Positions 32,196 through 39,725 of a stretch of DNA of 39,725 nucleotides are shown one piece after another. The translations under genes and the position numbers were made by a program. The stretch is taken from positions 1-39,725 of the forward strand of contig JAAZNC010000058.1 in NCBI GenBank assembly GCA_012798455.1, in the 5' to 3' direction. The notes under the pieces are model-generated. The model was given only the letters and a program-made list of their open reading frames with translations. It searched no databases and was not told the DNA's origin. Source of the DNA: Chloroflexota bacterium. Lineage in GTDB: Bacteria; Chloroflexota; Anaerolineae; Anaerolineales; Anaerolineaceae. Each line of letters starts with the position of its first letter. The first letter of the stretch is position 1.

Positions 32196-34520
32196 ATGGG
32201 TATTGATCTGTACATTCATCACCTCAACCATGTTATAACAGCAATAGCAGTACCTGAATGCACGCTAGCGATGACCAGCACGTTGCGCAGTCACCGCCAT
32301 CGCAAGGGAGATATGCTGGTGGTACTGCTGGATCTGCCCCCATCTGTCCCTGTCGAAATCCATGAGATCCTGCAAAAAGCTGGAAAAAGATTCTTTGAAA
32401 CACCAGGCACGGTCACGAATGCTATCCAAACGGCGGCGGCGGAGATCAATGCTGCACTACTGGATTTCAACCAGAATTGTGAAGATGATGAGATAACCAG
32501 TGCAACTGCAAATCTGGTGGTATATCACAACGGATCCATTTTTATAGGACAAGCAGGGCTGACACATACCTTGGTATTGGATGATGAAGCCATCCGCCAT
32601 TTTAGCAATCTGGATACCAATGAAAGAGGTCTGGGAGCTGCACGTCGTTTTTATCTAAATTTCAAGCAGACTTCTGTAAAAGCAGGAAATATTATCATTC
32701 TTGCAAACACCCTTCCCGCGATATGGAATGAGGAGCAACTGGCTGGCATCACTCGCGCAGGTATGGATGTGGTGAAGGAGCGGTTGTTGGATCATGCAAT
32801 GGAGGATGTCAGGGCAATGGTGATCAAATGCCGCGAGGGCAAAGGAATCATAGTAGAAGAACAGTGGGAAGACGCGCTTATTCACCCAGAAGAGCAGAGA
32901 AGTGCAGCTACTATATCCCAATCCCAGAAGATGATCATCCACCCCGCGATGACCGAGGAGCAAGATCAGTCAAACCTGTATAACCGTGATCCAAAGGAAA
33001 TATCAGAGCATGCACCCTCTGATGGTCTGGGATATAAAGTTGAGCCATTATTTCCATCTGGCGGCCCCCCCACTAAGGCGGGGGACATGATCATCCAAGC
33101 CGGACAAACGGAAAAAATCGCCCCCTCTAAGAAAACAGAACCATCGCAACGCTTGAAAAAGCAAAATAGCCCTGGTCGAATGGTCAGGAAAAGGATGATT
33201 ACCATTCTGACAGCATTGAAAGATGGCATCCGAAATCTCTTCCTCAAGATCGACAAACGCCTTTCTCCCGAAGCAATCCCACTGGAAGGGGGAACTTCCA
33301 CTAATATCATGAGCTTCGTGGTGATTGCCATCCCCATTCTTCTGATCGCGATATCAATGCTGGTCTATATTTACAGCGGGAGAAGGGAGCAGCATCAAAC
33401 CTACCTGGAAGAAGCACAAACCTATATCAGCATGGCTGCTTCGCTGGAAGAACCTGGTCAACAACGGGAGTACTGGTCAAAGGCTTACGAAACCGTGCTG
33501 AAAGCTATAGATTTTGGCGACAGTGACCTGGCAGATAGTCTGCTGGCACAAACACAATCGATTATCGACGACATGGATCTGGTGACACGTCTGGATTTCA
33601 GACCAGCGACAACCTCACAGTTCAGCAGTGATGTGAGCTTGAGCAAGATCAAGAGCAATGAGTCAGGTGTGTATCTGCTGGATGATTCCAGTGGGAAGAT
33701 TTTTCACATCACCAAGGATAGTAAAGGTTTTTACGAGGTGGACGCAAATTTCCAGTGCACCCCTGGCACCTATGGGGTAGTGAGTATGGGAAAGATTGTC
33801 GATTTTGTGATGCTACCCACCAACACACGCGGATATGAACTGCTGGCGATCGATGTGGATGGCAACCTGCTTTACTGTCAGCCGGGAGAGGATCCTGATG
33901 AAGGATCGATTATCCCACCCAGTGATGAATGGGGCAGAATTGCGGCTATCGGCTTGGACGAATATACCCTGTATGTGGTGGATTCCGAAACAGATCGCAT
34001 CTGGAGTTATGCAGGACGAGATTTTGAGATTGCTGCCATGGCGGGTATCGTATTCAGCAGCCATCCGGCGGATTACCTGGGCACAGAAGAGGTTGATCTG
34101 GGGGGGGCGCTGGATGTGATTGCAAACAAAGAGGATCTATTCGTCCTGCATCAGGATAGCCACATGACCACCTGCCAGTACAATCCTTATCGGGAAGGTA
34201 ATGCCACTGAGTGTCAGGATCCGACTCCGTATGGTGACAGCCGCATTGGATATGAAAAGAACCCCCTGGTTTATTTTGATGCGCAATTCAGGGTAATTCA
34301 GGAAACCTTGTATCCCAACTCGGCATTCTATATTTTGGATACAGCACAAAAGGCAATCATGCAGTTCAGTTATCAGCTCAACCTGGAACGGTTGATCAAA
34401 CCACAACCAAGTAAGACCTATCCCCTGCCTGGCACGGGGATGAGCGGAACGGGAATTACTTCGGAAAAAGAACTGTTCCTAGCTTTCGGAAACCAATTGT
34501 ATATCGCCAACCTGCCATAA
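32196..34520 (+). CDS. Large membrane protein: degenerate PP2C-like cytoplasmic domain, one membrane helix, extracytoplasmic repeat-like domain
   Basis: 774 aa from ATG 32196, chosen for AAGGAA about 8 bases upstream; in-frame codons further left overlap the divergent gene. Residues 1-250 follow the PP2C/SpoIIE layout (SATANLVVYHNGSIFIGQAG, a RGLGAARR turn, VKAGNIIILANTL, DVRAMVIKCREG) but lack the metal-binding aspartates, so catalysis is doubtful. A Pro/Ser/Gln-rich linker leads to one helix (about 372-394). Outside lie a helical segment (about 400-455) and a domain with repeated strand phrases (GVYLLDDSSGKIFHI, ELLAIDVDGNLLYC, TLYVVDSETDRIWSY), suggestive of a beta-propeller. No family recognised for the whole; likely a signalling or sensor protein. 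Confidence 0.65.
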   Translation: MGIDLYIHHLNHVITAIAVPECTLAMTSTLRSHRHRKGDMLVVLLDLPPSVPVEIHEILQKAGKRFFETPGTVTNAIQTAAAEINAALLDFNQNCEDDEITSATANLVVYHNGSIFIGQAGLTHTLVLDDEAIRHFSNLDTNERGLGAARRFYLNFKQTSVKAGNIIILANTLPAIWNEEQLAGITRAGMDVVKERLLDHAMEDVRAMVIKCREGKGIIVEEQWEDALIHPEEQRSAATISQSQKMIIHPAMTEEQDQSNLYNRDPKEISEHAPSDGLGYKVEPLFPSGGPPTKAGDMIIQAGQTEKIAPSKKTEPSQRLKKQNSPGRMVRKRMITILTALKDGIRNLFLKIDKRLSPEAIPLEGGTSTNIMSFVVIAIPILLIAISMLVYIYSGRREQHQTYLEEAQTYISMAASLEEPGQQREYWSKAYETVLKAIDFGDSDLADSLLAQTQSIIDDMDLVTRLDFRPATTSQFSSDVSLSKIKSNESGVYLLDDSSGKIFHITKDSKGFYEVDANFQCTPGTYGVVSMGKIVDFVMLPTNTRGYELLAIDVDGNLLYCQPGEDPDEGSIIPPSDEWGRIAAIGLDEYTLYVVDSETDRIWSYAGRDFEIAAMAGIVFSSHPADYLGTEEVDLGGALDVIANKEDLFVLHQDSHMTTCQYNPYREGNATECQDPTPYGDSRIGYEKNPLVYFDAQFRVIQETLYPNSAFYILDTAQKAIMQFSYQLNLERLIKPQPSKTYPLPGTGMSGTGITSEKELFLAFGNQLYIANLP

Positions 34521-34524
34521 TGTG

Positions 34525-34980
34525 TTAGTCTATGGTTTGCTGCTGCAGCGCCTGTAAAATATTGGACTCCAATTTCTGACCGATACCGGACAGGGTGTGT
34601 AGTTTCCCATCCTTCGCAGCCTGATACAGTTCTGGCAGGGTGGTGATGCCCAACGATCTCCAGATCAGAGCAGTGGTCTTGGGACCGACTCCGGGCAGTG
34701 TAAGCCAATCCAGCAGAGCAGGGGGAATCTCCGCTTCCAGTTTTTGCAAGAACTGCAGGTGACCGCTGGTGTTCAATTCCTGGATCTTCTCGGCGATCGC
34801 CTGACCAACGCCGGGTATAGCTTTCATGGTCGATATTTCCATATCTGACAGAGGGGCATCCCAATTGCGAATGCTATCGGCAGCTCTTTCGTAGGCGATG
34901 ATCTTGAAACTATGCTCCCCTTTGATCTCCAGCAGGTGGGCTATCCGAACGAACACAGCAGCGATGTTATCATTATCCAT
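34525..34980 (-). CDS. Stand-alone PolX-type N-terminal HhH domain protein
   Basis: 151 aa matching only the first ~150 residues of family-X DNA polymerase PolX: IAHLLEIKGEHSFKIIAYERAADSI (8-kDa lyase-like part), MKAIPGVGQAIAEKIQEL and LTLPGVGPKTTALIWRSLGI (two helix-hairpin-helix motifs), and LSGIGQKLESNILQAL. The palm polymerase and the PHP exonuclease that normally follow are missing; the frame ends in TAA and the neighbouring gene begins 4 bases further on. Either a truncated polX or a dedicated DNA-binding protein. Divergent from the PLP-enzyme gene. Confidence 0.85.
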   Translation of the reverse strand: MDNDNIAAVFVRIAHLLEIKGEHSFKIIAYERAADSIRNWDAPLSDMEISTMKAIPGVGQAIAEKIQELNTSGHLQFLQKLEAEIPPALLDWLTLPGVGPKTTALIWRSLGITTLPELYQAAKDGKLHTLSGIGQKLESNILQALQQQTID

Positions 34981-35010
34981 ACCTAGATTATAGTGATATT
35001 TGGAGCAATG

Positions 35011-36144
35011 ATGGGTACGGAAATTCTAAAGAGCATACAAAGACCGACCATGCTGGTGGACCTGCAAAAAGCACGCCGCAATATTGCGGTGATGAAAGCG
35101 AAAGCTGATGTAAATCAGGTAAACCTGCGCCCGCATTTCAAGACCCACCAGTCAACACGGATCGGTGAATTATTTCGAGAAGTCGGAGTAAAAACGATCA
35201 CGGTATCTTCGGTGAAAATGGCGGAATATTTCGTACAAGCCGGCTGGCAGGATGTTCTGATCGCTTTTCCGCTCAACTGGCGGGAAATGGATATCATCAA
35301 CCGATTGGCTAAAAAATGCACTCTGGCAGTACTGGTGGATAATGCCTCCAGCATGAAGTTTCTTTCTCAAAATGTACAGCAGCCGCTGGGCGTATGGGTG
35401 AAGATTGATACGGGGCTGCATCGGATGGGGATCTGGTGGGAGGCGGAAGAAGAGATTCTGTCACTGGTCACAGCAATCCAGAACGTGCCAGTATTGGAAT
35501 ATCGCGGTATCTTGACTCACGCCGGTCATACCTACCAGACTTCATCGGCAGGCGAGGCACGCGAATACGCTAGAACCAGCAGACAAGCCATGCTGACAGT
35601 GAAATCACATCTGATAGAACATGGATGTCAGGCAGGGCTGGTTTCGATTGGGGATACCCCCGGTTGCCGGTTAATGAACGACTTTGCCGGAGTAGATGAA
35701 ATCTGCCCCGGGAATTTCGTATTCTTCGACCTGGAGCAATGGCATCTGGGCGCATGCAGTGAGGAAGAGATCGCCATCGCGCTGGCTTGCCCGGTGGTAT
35801 CTAAAAACACGGTACGCCATGAACTGGTTTTATATGGAGGCGCTATCCACTTTGCCAAAGAGACGCTGAATATCGATGGATGCCCTGTGTATGGACTGAT
35901 GAGCGAATTCGAAGACGGAACGTTTGGAAATATTCGAGCGGATTGTAAGTTAATCAAGACCACACAGGAACACGGTGTCCTGTGGGTGCCGGAAAAGATC
36001 TTCAATCAATACCAGATTGGAGATGTGGTACTTATGGCCCCGGTGCATTCGTGCCTGATGGTGCAAGCCATGGGGGAGTATGTAGATATCCAAAGTGGCG
36101 AACATATTTCCACCATGGTTCAGCAGATTCCTATCCGTAGATGA
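35011..36144 (+). CDS. Fold-type III PLP enzyme, D-threonine aldolase / D-serine dehydratase-like
   Basis: 377 aa from ATG 35011, five bases after TGGAG; ATG 35008 and 34993 are in frame. N-terminal alanine-racemase-like barrel: PTMLVDLQKARRNI, PLP lysine K44 in LRPHFKTHQS, VWVKIDTGLHRMGI, ILTHAGHTY and SIGDTPGCRL. C-terminal zinc site: APVHSCLMVQAMGEY (H346, C348), the His-x-Cys pair typical of eukaryote-like D-serine dehydratases and D-threonine aldolases. Expected reaction: metal-dependent cleavage or deamination of a D-hydroxyamino acid. The exact substrate is not determined. Its 3' end overlaps the protease gene by 14 bases. Confidence 0.87.
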   Translation: MGTEILKSIQRPTMLVDLQKARRNIAVMKAKADVNQVNLRPHFKTHQSTRIGELFREVGVKTITVSSVKMAEYFVQAGWQDVLIAFPLNWREMDIINRLAKKCTLAVLVDNASSMKFLSQNVQQPLGVWVKIDTGLHRMGIWWEAEEEILSLVTAIQNVPVLEYRGILTHAGHTYQTSSAGEAREYARTSRQAMLTVKSHLIEHGCQAGLVSIGDTPGCRLMNDFAGVDEICPGNFVFFDLEQWHLGACSEEEIAIALACPVVSKNTVRHELVLYGGAIHFAKETLNIDGCPVYGLMSEFEDGTFGNIRADCKLIKTTQEHGVLWVPEKIFNQYQIGDVVLMAPVHSCLMVQAMGEYVDIQSGEHISTMVQQIPIRR

Positions 36145-37330
36145 TGGTAAGGGGAACAGGAATAAAGGTAAGGATAAAAACCAACAGCATCATAATACCA
36201 AGCCATTTGCGTTTGTTATCCATCTGGGTGATCTGGTCAAGAGGTTCCGCATACAATTGTCCCATAAAGAGTGCCAGTACTGCCCAAAACCACCAGGTGT
36301 TCCAAAAAATGCCAAGCAAAACCAAACCGGCGATGATGAAGGGTAGGATGCGGCGTGAAGCACGTGTTCCAAATACAGATTGCAGGATGTGCCCTCCATC
36401 CAACTGTCCAACCGGGATGAGGTTCAACATGGTAACAAACAATCCTGCCCAACCTGCCCAGGCAACCGGATGGAGCATGACATCCAATCCACCCCAGGGG
36501 ATGGGATTCCCTGTGAAGAAATAACGAAACCAGTAGGTGATCAATGCCAGACCACTGGCATTGGCGGGTTCAGGTAAAAACTTACCAAAACTGATATATT
36601 TGAGTAACAGATAGAGAATGGAATTGCCTTCCATTTGATAACCGCTACCAGCAGGCAATGAAACAGGCAGTGCTTCAACATTGGAAAGATGCAACCCGAT
36701 CAGCAAGACAATGATCGACACCACCAATCCACTCAAAGGTCCGGCAACAGCAATATCAAACAGCTGTTTTTTATTCTTGGGGATGGAACGCATGTTGATG
36801 AAGGCGCCCATGGTACCAAAGGAACTGAATGGAAAGGGGATAAAAAAAGGAAGGGTCACATCCACACCATGTTTTTTGCCCATGAAATAATGTCCCAACT
36901 CATGTGTGCCGAGAATGGCGATGAGGGAGACGGCAAATGGCCAACCGTTCTTCAAGATGCTCAGAATGGCTTGCCAAGTATCCTGTGGGAGGGCCGTATC
37001 CAACCCGTATAAGCCGCCGGTAAAGAGCACACTAAAGATAGTAAGGATGAAGAGTACCAGATTCAAGCGAGGGTTGGCTTTTTTAGGACGTTCTAATTCA
37101 GGAACCAGTAGAACAATCTGCTGTTTTCCCTCCAGACGGAAAAGAGGCACTAATTTGAGGGGTTTGAGCCCTGCCTCCATATGCGCATAAGCGATCTCGC
37201 TATCTGGATTCTTCAAGGTGCCGGTAAATCTGGCAACGACCGTATTTGCCTCTCCGCTGCCATAAACCACGTCGGCAATGTCAAATTCCTGTTGGATGAT
37301 CTCGAAGTATTTTGTCTGGTCATAGGGCAT
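36131..37330 (-). CDS. Site-2 protease family membrane metalloprotease (EGY-like, M50)
   Basis: 399 aa. An N-terminal cytoplasmic part of about 85 residues resembles the soluble head of EGY-type proteins. Zinc site: GTHELGHYFMGKKHGVDVTL (H143, E144, H147), third ligand in LNLIPVGQLDGGHI (about 305-320). About eight membrane segments; the PFFIPFPF signature follows the HExxH helix. Such enzymes cleave transmembrane substrates in regulated proteolysis or protein quality control; the substrate is unknown. No PDZ domain is visible. Confidence 0.9.
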   Translation of the reverse strand: MPYDQTKYFEIIQQEFDIADVVYGSGEANTVVARFTGTLKNPDSEIAYAHMEAGLKPLKLVPLFRLEGKQQIVLLVPELERPKKANPRLNLVLFILTIFSVLFTGGLYGLDTALPQDTWQAILSILKNGWPFAVSLIAILGTHELGHYFMGKKHGVDVTLPFFIPFPFSSFGTMGAFINMRSIPKNKKQLFDIAVAGPLSGLVVSIIVLLIGLHLSNVEALPVSLPAGSGYQMEGNSILYLLLKYISFGKFLPEPANASGLALITYWFRYFFTGNPIPWGGLDVMLHPVAWAGWAGLFVTMLNLIPVGQLDGGHILQSVFGTRASRRILPFIIAGLVLLGIFWNTWWFWAVLALFMGQLYAEPLDQITQMDNKRKWLGIMMLLVFILTFIPVPLTIIYG

Positions 37331-37408
37331 AATGGATTTCCTGTTCTTGTTCAGGACATATTGTAGTAGGAAAAAAGGACAACCCGCATAAGAGATTTCT
37401 TAAACAGG

Positions 37409-37502
37409 CGGGAATGGATGGGAGTCGAACCCACCACGACCTGCCTAACAGCCCGTCACCGATTTTGAAGACCGGGGGACCCACCGGGACCCTGCCATTC
37501 CC
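37409..37502 (-). tRNA. selC: tRNA-Sec (selenocysteine, anticodon TCA)
   Basis: A 94-base tRNA on the minus strand with the 8-bp acceptor typical of bacterial tRNA-Sec: GGGAATGG (37502-37495) pairs with CCATTCCC (37417-37410), discriminator G. The anticodon loop CTTCAAAA carries TCA (plus-strand TGA at 37466-37468), a long variable arm CGGGCTGTTAGGCAGG-like follows, and the T-loop GGTTCGACTCC is canonical. It decodes UGA as selenocysteine with SelB. The CCA end is not encoded. No sel gene lies nearby. Confidence 0.93.
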
Positions 37503-37543
37503 ATTAAAAGCATATCCTATAGGGGAAAGCTTGTAAAGAGAAG

Positions 37544-38266
37544 TTACCTAAGAAGGGTGATCTTTTCAACACCCCTGACCTGAGAGAAAGCTGCTCCCTG
37601 AGCGATATGGGTGTGAACCAATACAGGATCAAGCACGCGCACCCCTGCCAGGATATCCAACCCGAAATCGAAAAGCAGGGGAGTCATGGGAGTGCTGGGA
37701 CCCATCATGATCTTCAATGTGTGGACATCACACAGAGAGAGATATTTTTCTGCCCAATTATTAATGAGCGTATTGGCGGTCATAGCGAGGATATCAGCCC
37801 GGGGCAGCAGATTCTCAGCTTCGGAAGGGAGATATTCCCCCTCAGCTGGTTGCAGGTCGATGACCCAAACGGTTTTCGCCACCTGTTTTACTTTGGAGGC
37901 AAATGGGAAATGCCCGATCAAAGCAACATTCTTCCCCTTTCCTTTTTCCAATAGTACATCCGCTACATTCACAATTTTGCGATTTGCTGTGGGAGGATCC
38001 AACAGTGAATTGATGGCAGCCAGAGCAATGCTTACCTCGAGAGAGTTCAGTGATGAATGCAGGGTAGCAAGTTCGAGGGCACTCTTTTTCAGCAGCGATC
38101 CGGCATCGGAAACGAGCTGTTCTCCATGTGGCTGACAACCCAAGACGGTAGAAGCCATGCCGCTATGATGACTGGTCACCAGCGTCCAATGCGCACAGAC
38201 CTCGATCAGTTTCACTGAATAATCTTGCCGCAAAGCAGAATAAATGGTGGATAGAATAGTATTCAT
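37544..38266 (-). CDS. DUF364-type (putative heavy-metal chelation) Rossmann-like protein
   Basis: 240 aa from ATG 38266; an in-frame upstream ATG would run through a terminator and is rejected. N-terminal DUF4213-like part (residues about 1-80, VKLIEVCAHWTLVTSHHSGMAST), then a Rossmann-like half with VALIGHFPFASKVKQVAKTVWVIDLQP, PRADILAMTANTLINNW, LKIMMGPSTPMTPLLFDFGLDILAGVRVLDP. Proteins of this family are linked to metal or corrinoid handling, but the function is not proven. It lies just upstream of tRNA-Sec on the same strand. Family call is fairly sure, role unknown. Confidence 0.75.
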   Translation of the reverse strand: MNTILSTIYSALRQDYSVKLIEVCAHWTLVTSHHSGMASTVLGCQPHGEQLVSDAGSLLKKSALELATLHSSLNSLEVSIALAAINSLLDPPTANRKIVNVADVLLEKGKGKNVALIGHFPFASKVKQVAKTVWVIDLQPAEGEYLPSEAENLLPRADILAMTANTLINNWAEKYLSLCDVHTLKIMMGPSTPMTPLLFDFGLDILAGVRVLDPVLVHTHIAQGAAFSQVRGVEKITLLR

Positions 38267-38295
38267 TTTTGATCTTGTGGACTGAATCTTGAAGC

Positions 38296-38322
38296 AAAAG
38301 ACCCCCCTTTGGGAGGTCTTTT
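38296..38322. terminator. Rho-independent terminator after osmC-like gene
   Basis: The arms 38296-38307 and 38311-38322 (AAAAGACC / GGTCTTTT at the outside) form a 12-bp stem with one mismatch and a 3-base loop. T residues flank the stem on both strands; it terminates the OsmC transcript before the DUF364-type gene. Confidence 0.75.
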
Positions 38323-38327
38323 CTTTG

Positions 38328-38768
38328 TTATTCTGCCAACACCACTTCCACGGGAGTGGTGTGCATGAGATTATCAGAAATGGGGCAGCGGCGATCCACC
38401 TCTTCGATGAAAGCCTGTTTTTCTTCCTGGCTAAGGTCGGCATCAATCTTCACGGAAGCTTTGAAAGATTTGAAACCAGCGCGATCCTTATCATCCTGAC
38501 CGCGTAGAACTTCCAGATTCAATTCCCCTTCCACTTCCACTGAGACATCGCGTAATACAATACGCTTCTGGTTTGCTACGATCTTGGCGATCGTGATCAA
38601 GCAGCCAGCCAAAGAGATGAAGACATAATCGAGCGGGGTGGGTCCCTTATCAGTGCCACCCATGGCTGGGGGCTGATCAACGTAAGCGGTATGGGCACCG
38701 GCTTTGGTTTCGATCAAGAAACCTTCCAGACCCTTGGCGGTCACTTTTACGGTTTTATTGGTTGCCAT
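38328..38768 (-). CDS. OsmC/Ohr family peroxiredoxin-like protein
   Basis: 146 aa from ATG 38768, with GGAGGA about 6 bases upstream; an in-frame ATG at 38798 lacks such a site. Signature cysteines are both present: SLAGCLITIAKIVANQ (peroxidatic) and DRRCPISDNLM (resolving). The segment KGPTPLDYVFISLAGC is typical. The family reduces organic hydroperoxides or thiol-reactive compounds in the cytoplasm. Monocistronic, with a terminator after its stop. Confidence 0.9.
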   Translation of the reverse strand: MATNKTVKVTAKGLEGFLIETKAGAHTAYVDQPPAMGGTDKGPTPLDYVFISLAGCLITIAKIVANQKRIVLRDVSVEVEGELNLEVLRGQDDKDRAGFKSFKASVKIDADLSQEEKQAFIEEVDRRCPISDNLMHTTPVEVVLAE

Positions 38769-38900
38769 AACTGTCCTCCGTCGTATTTTGATTCCCATTA
38801 TAACAAATAGAAAAAAAGAACATGTTGGGTGGAAGAATGCGCGTGTTTTTTGCGAAGTAAAGAGTAGAAAATGGTTTTCTGTGTAGATGATAGTCTGTTC

Positions 38901-39461
38901 TTAACGGAAAAAAGCCCACGGCAAGATGGAATAAAAGAAAGGCTGCAACCAGAGCATCGACAAACCGAGCAGAACACCTAAAATCCAGCCGGCCACAATG
39001 TCACTGAGGTAATGAACCCCCAAGATCACCCGCGCAAAGCTGACTAGGAAGACCCAGATGGTGATCAAGATGGCGAGCGGGTTTAACTGCAAACCCCAGA
39101 ACAACACCGCCAACATGGCAGCCCGGGCGGCATGCCCGGAAGGAAAAGAGTGCGGATCACTATTGCGGTAGATGGCACCCCAATCTCCGGCAGGACGACT
39201 GCGCTTGATGATGAACTTTATAGCGAGCACAAAAATTGCTTGAATGAGAATAGAACCTGCCAGGAAAGCAGTGTAGGTGTGCCATTGCCCATCTGTGAAC
39301 AACCAGATGGTGAAAAGGAATGCCAACCAGTACCAGGAATCACCGGAATGGGCGAAGAAAACCGCCAGGGTATGGATAAGTTTGTTCTTCTCTCCCCATT
39401 GGCGGAATTTTCCGGATAGGGAAACGTCTTTTTGTAGAATATTTTCGACCCATTTTTTCAT
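38901..39461 (-). CDS. PAP2-family membrane phosphatase
   Basis: 186 aa from ATG 39461; a TTG 54 bases upstream is in frame but weaker. The three phosphatase motifs are complete: KFIIKRSRP, SFPSGHAARA and SFARVILGVHYLSDIVAG. About five membrane helices. Family members dephosphorylate lipid phosphates such as phosphatidic acid, phosphatidylglycerol phosphate or undecaprenyl pyrophosphate on the outer face, so it could back up the UppP encoded earlier in the window. Substrate not determined. Confidence 0.9.
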   Translation of the reverse strand: MKKWVENILQKDVSLSGKFRQWGEKNKLIHTLAVFFAHSGDSWYWLAFLFTIWLFTDGQWHTYTAFLAGSILIQAIFVLAIKFIIKRSRPAGDWGAIYRNSDPHSFPSGHAARAAMLAVLFWGLQLNPLAILITIWVFLVSFARVILGVHYLSDIVAGWILGVLLGLSMLWLQPFFYSILPWAFFR

Positions 39462-39563
39462 AATCAAAAAGTCCTGAAGCAATAGTGCAACCCATTTTAA
39501 CACTTTTCCAGGCAAGTCTATGCGAGAATGCCGTTAAAATAAAATGGTTCAGGAGAAATCGTT

Positions 39564-39725
39564 ATGCCGACTCTTTTTCAAGTGGATGCGTTTACCGACC
39601 GGATATTTCATGGGAATCCAGCGGCGGTATGTGTGCTGATAGAAAAAAGAGCCGATGGTTGGATGCAACAACTGGCACTGGAGATGAACCTCTCAGAAAC
39701 TGCCTTCTTATTGCCAGAGGAAAAA
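39564..39725 (+). CDS. PhzF-family isomerase, N-terminal part (cut by window edge)
   Basis: First 54 residues only, starting MPTLFQVDAFTDRIFHGNPA behind AGGAGAAA (39551-39558). FQVDAFT, F.GNPAAV and NLSETAF (with the catalytic Glu) are PhzF/YddE hallmarks. The remainder lies outside the window. The family isomerises or epimerises small metabolites; function here is unknown. Confidence 0.88.
   Translation, partial: MPTLFQVDAFTDRIFHGNPAAVCVLIEKRADGWMQQLALEMNLSETAFLLPEEK

Noticed and set aside
33057-33085. C-run/G-run hairpin around 33063-33083 as a regulatory element
   Set aside because: It lies within the Pro/Ser-rich linker of the large membrane protein and keeps the frame; codon composition explains it.
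1-39725. CRISPR array or other regularly spaced long repeats
   Set aside because: No repeated 25-40 base units with spacers were seen anywhere in the window.

Overview
The window looks like a chromosomal segment of an anaerobic bacterium, most likely Anaerolineae (Chloroflexota). The taxonomic call is inference from gene style: an Ala/Pro/Glu-rich lipoprotein sugar-binding protein, many ABC sugar genes, a UppP with an extra domain, EGY-type membrane proteases and a tRNA-Sec. No rRNA or marker gene here settles it. Most of the window is moderately GC-rich and densely coded. One block, about 6.45-12.58 kb, is strikingly AT-rich and looks acquired.

Layout. 1-1327: end-truncated LacI-type repressor with a perfect palindromic operator, then a DeoR-type repressor. 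1606-6446: divergent operon with an ABC substrate-binding lipoprotein, a PHP phosphoesterase (apparently AUU-started), two ABC permeases and a HAD phosphatase. No ATPase gene is present. The operon runs by ATGA coupling into a short ORF that enters the AT-rich block. 6443-12580: AT-rich block with PTS IIA, a PRD/EIIA-containing regulator, PTS IIB and IIC of the galactitol type, and a class II aldolase homologue that lacks one expected zinc-ligand histidine. 12582-14550: decayed copy of part of add, then an AbiEii/AbiEi toxin-antitoxin pair with an inverted-repeat operator. 14780-19386: tgt-uppP-proC-add on the minus strand; UppP carries a ~240-residue extracytoplasmic domain resembling PstS-type binding proteins. 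19478-22317: alr and recJ. 22314-24108: glycosyltransferase and a cytochrome-b-like DUF4405-type membrane protein with a Cys-rich tail. 24271-26634: GAF-PAS-GAF-HD-GYP c-di-GMP phosphodiesterase. 26689-26942: tRNA-Arg(CCT) and a candidate structured small RNA. 27083-29688: dnaX-ybaB-recR. 29746-34520: divergent pair of a HerA-like ATPase and a large membrane protein with a degenerate PP2C-like domain. 34525-34980: stand-alone PolX N-terminal HhH module. 35011-37330: fold-III PLP enzyme and site-2 protease. 37409-37502: tRNA-Sec. 37544-39725: DUF364-type protein, OsmC, PAP2 phosphatase and the start of a PhzF-like gene.

How the genes work together. The left operon looks like carbohydrate or phosphoester uptake followed by dephosphorylation under a DeoR sensor. 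The AT-rich block is a self-contained PTS sugar-uptake and aldolase module with its own phosphorylation-responsive activator. The middle and right are housekeeping: tRNA modification (tgt), cell-wall lipid recycling and D-Ala supply (uppP, alr), DNA repair and replication (recJ, dnaX, recR), and selenocysteine incorporation (tRNA-Sec).
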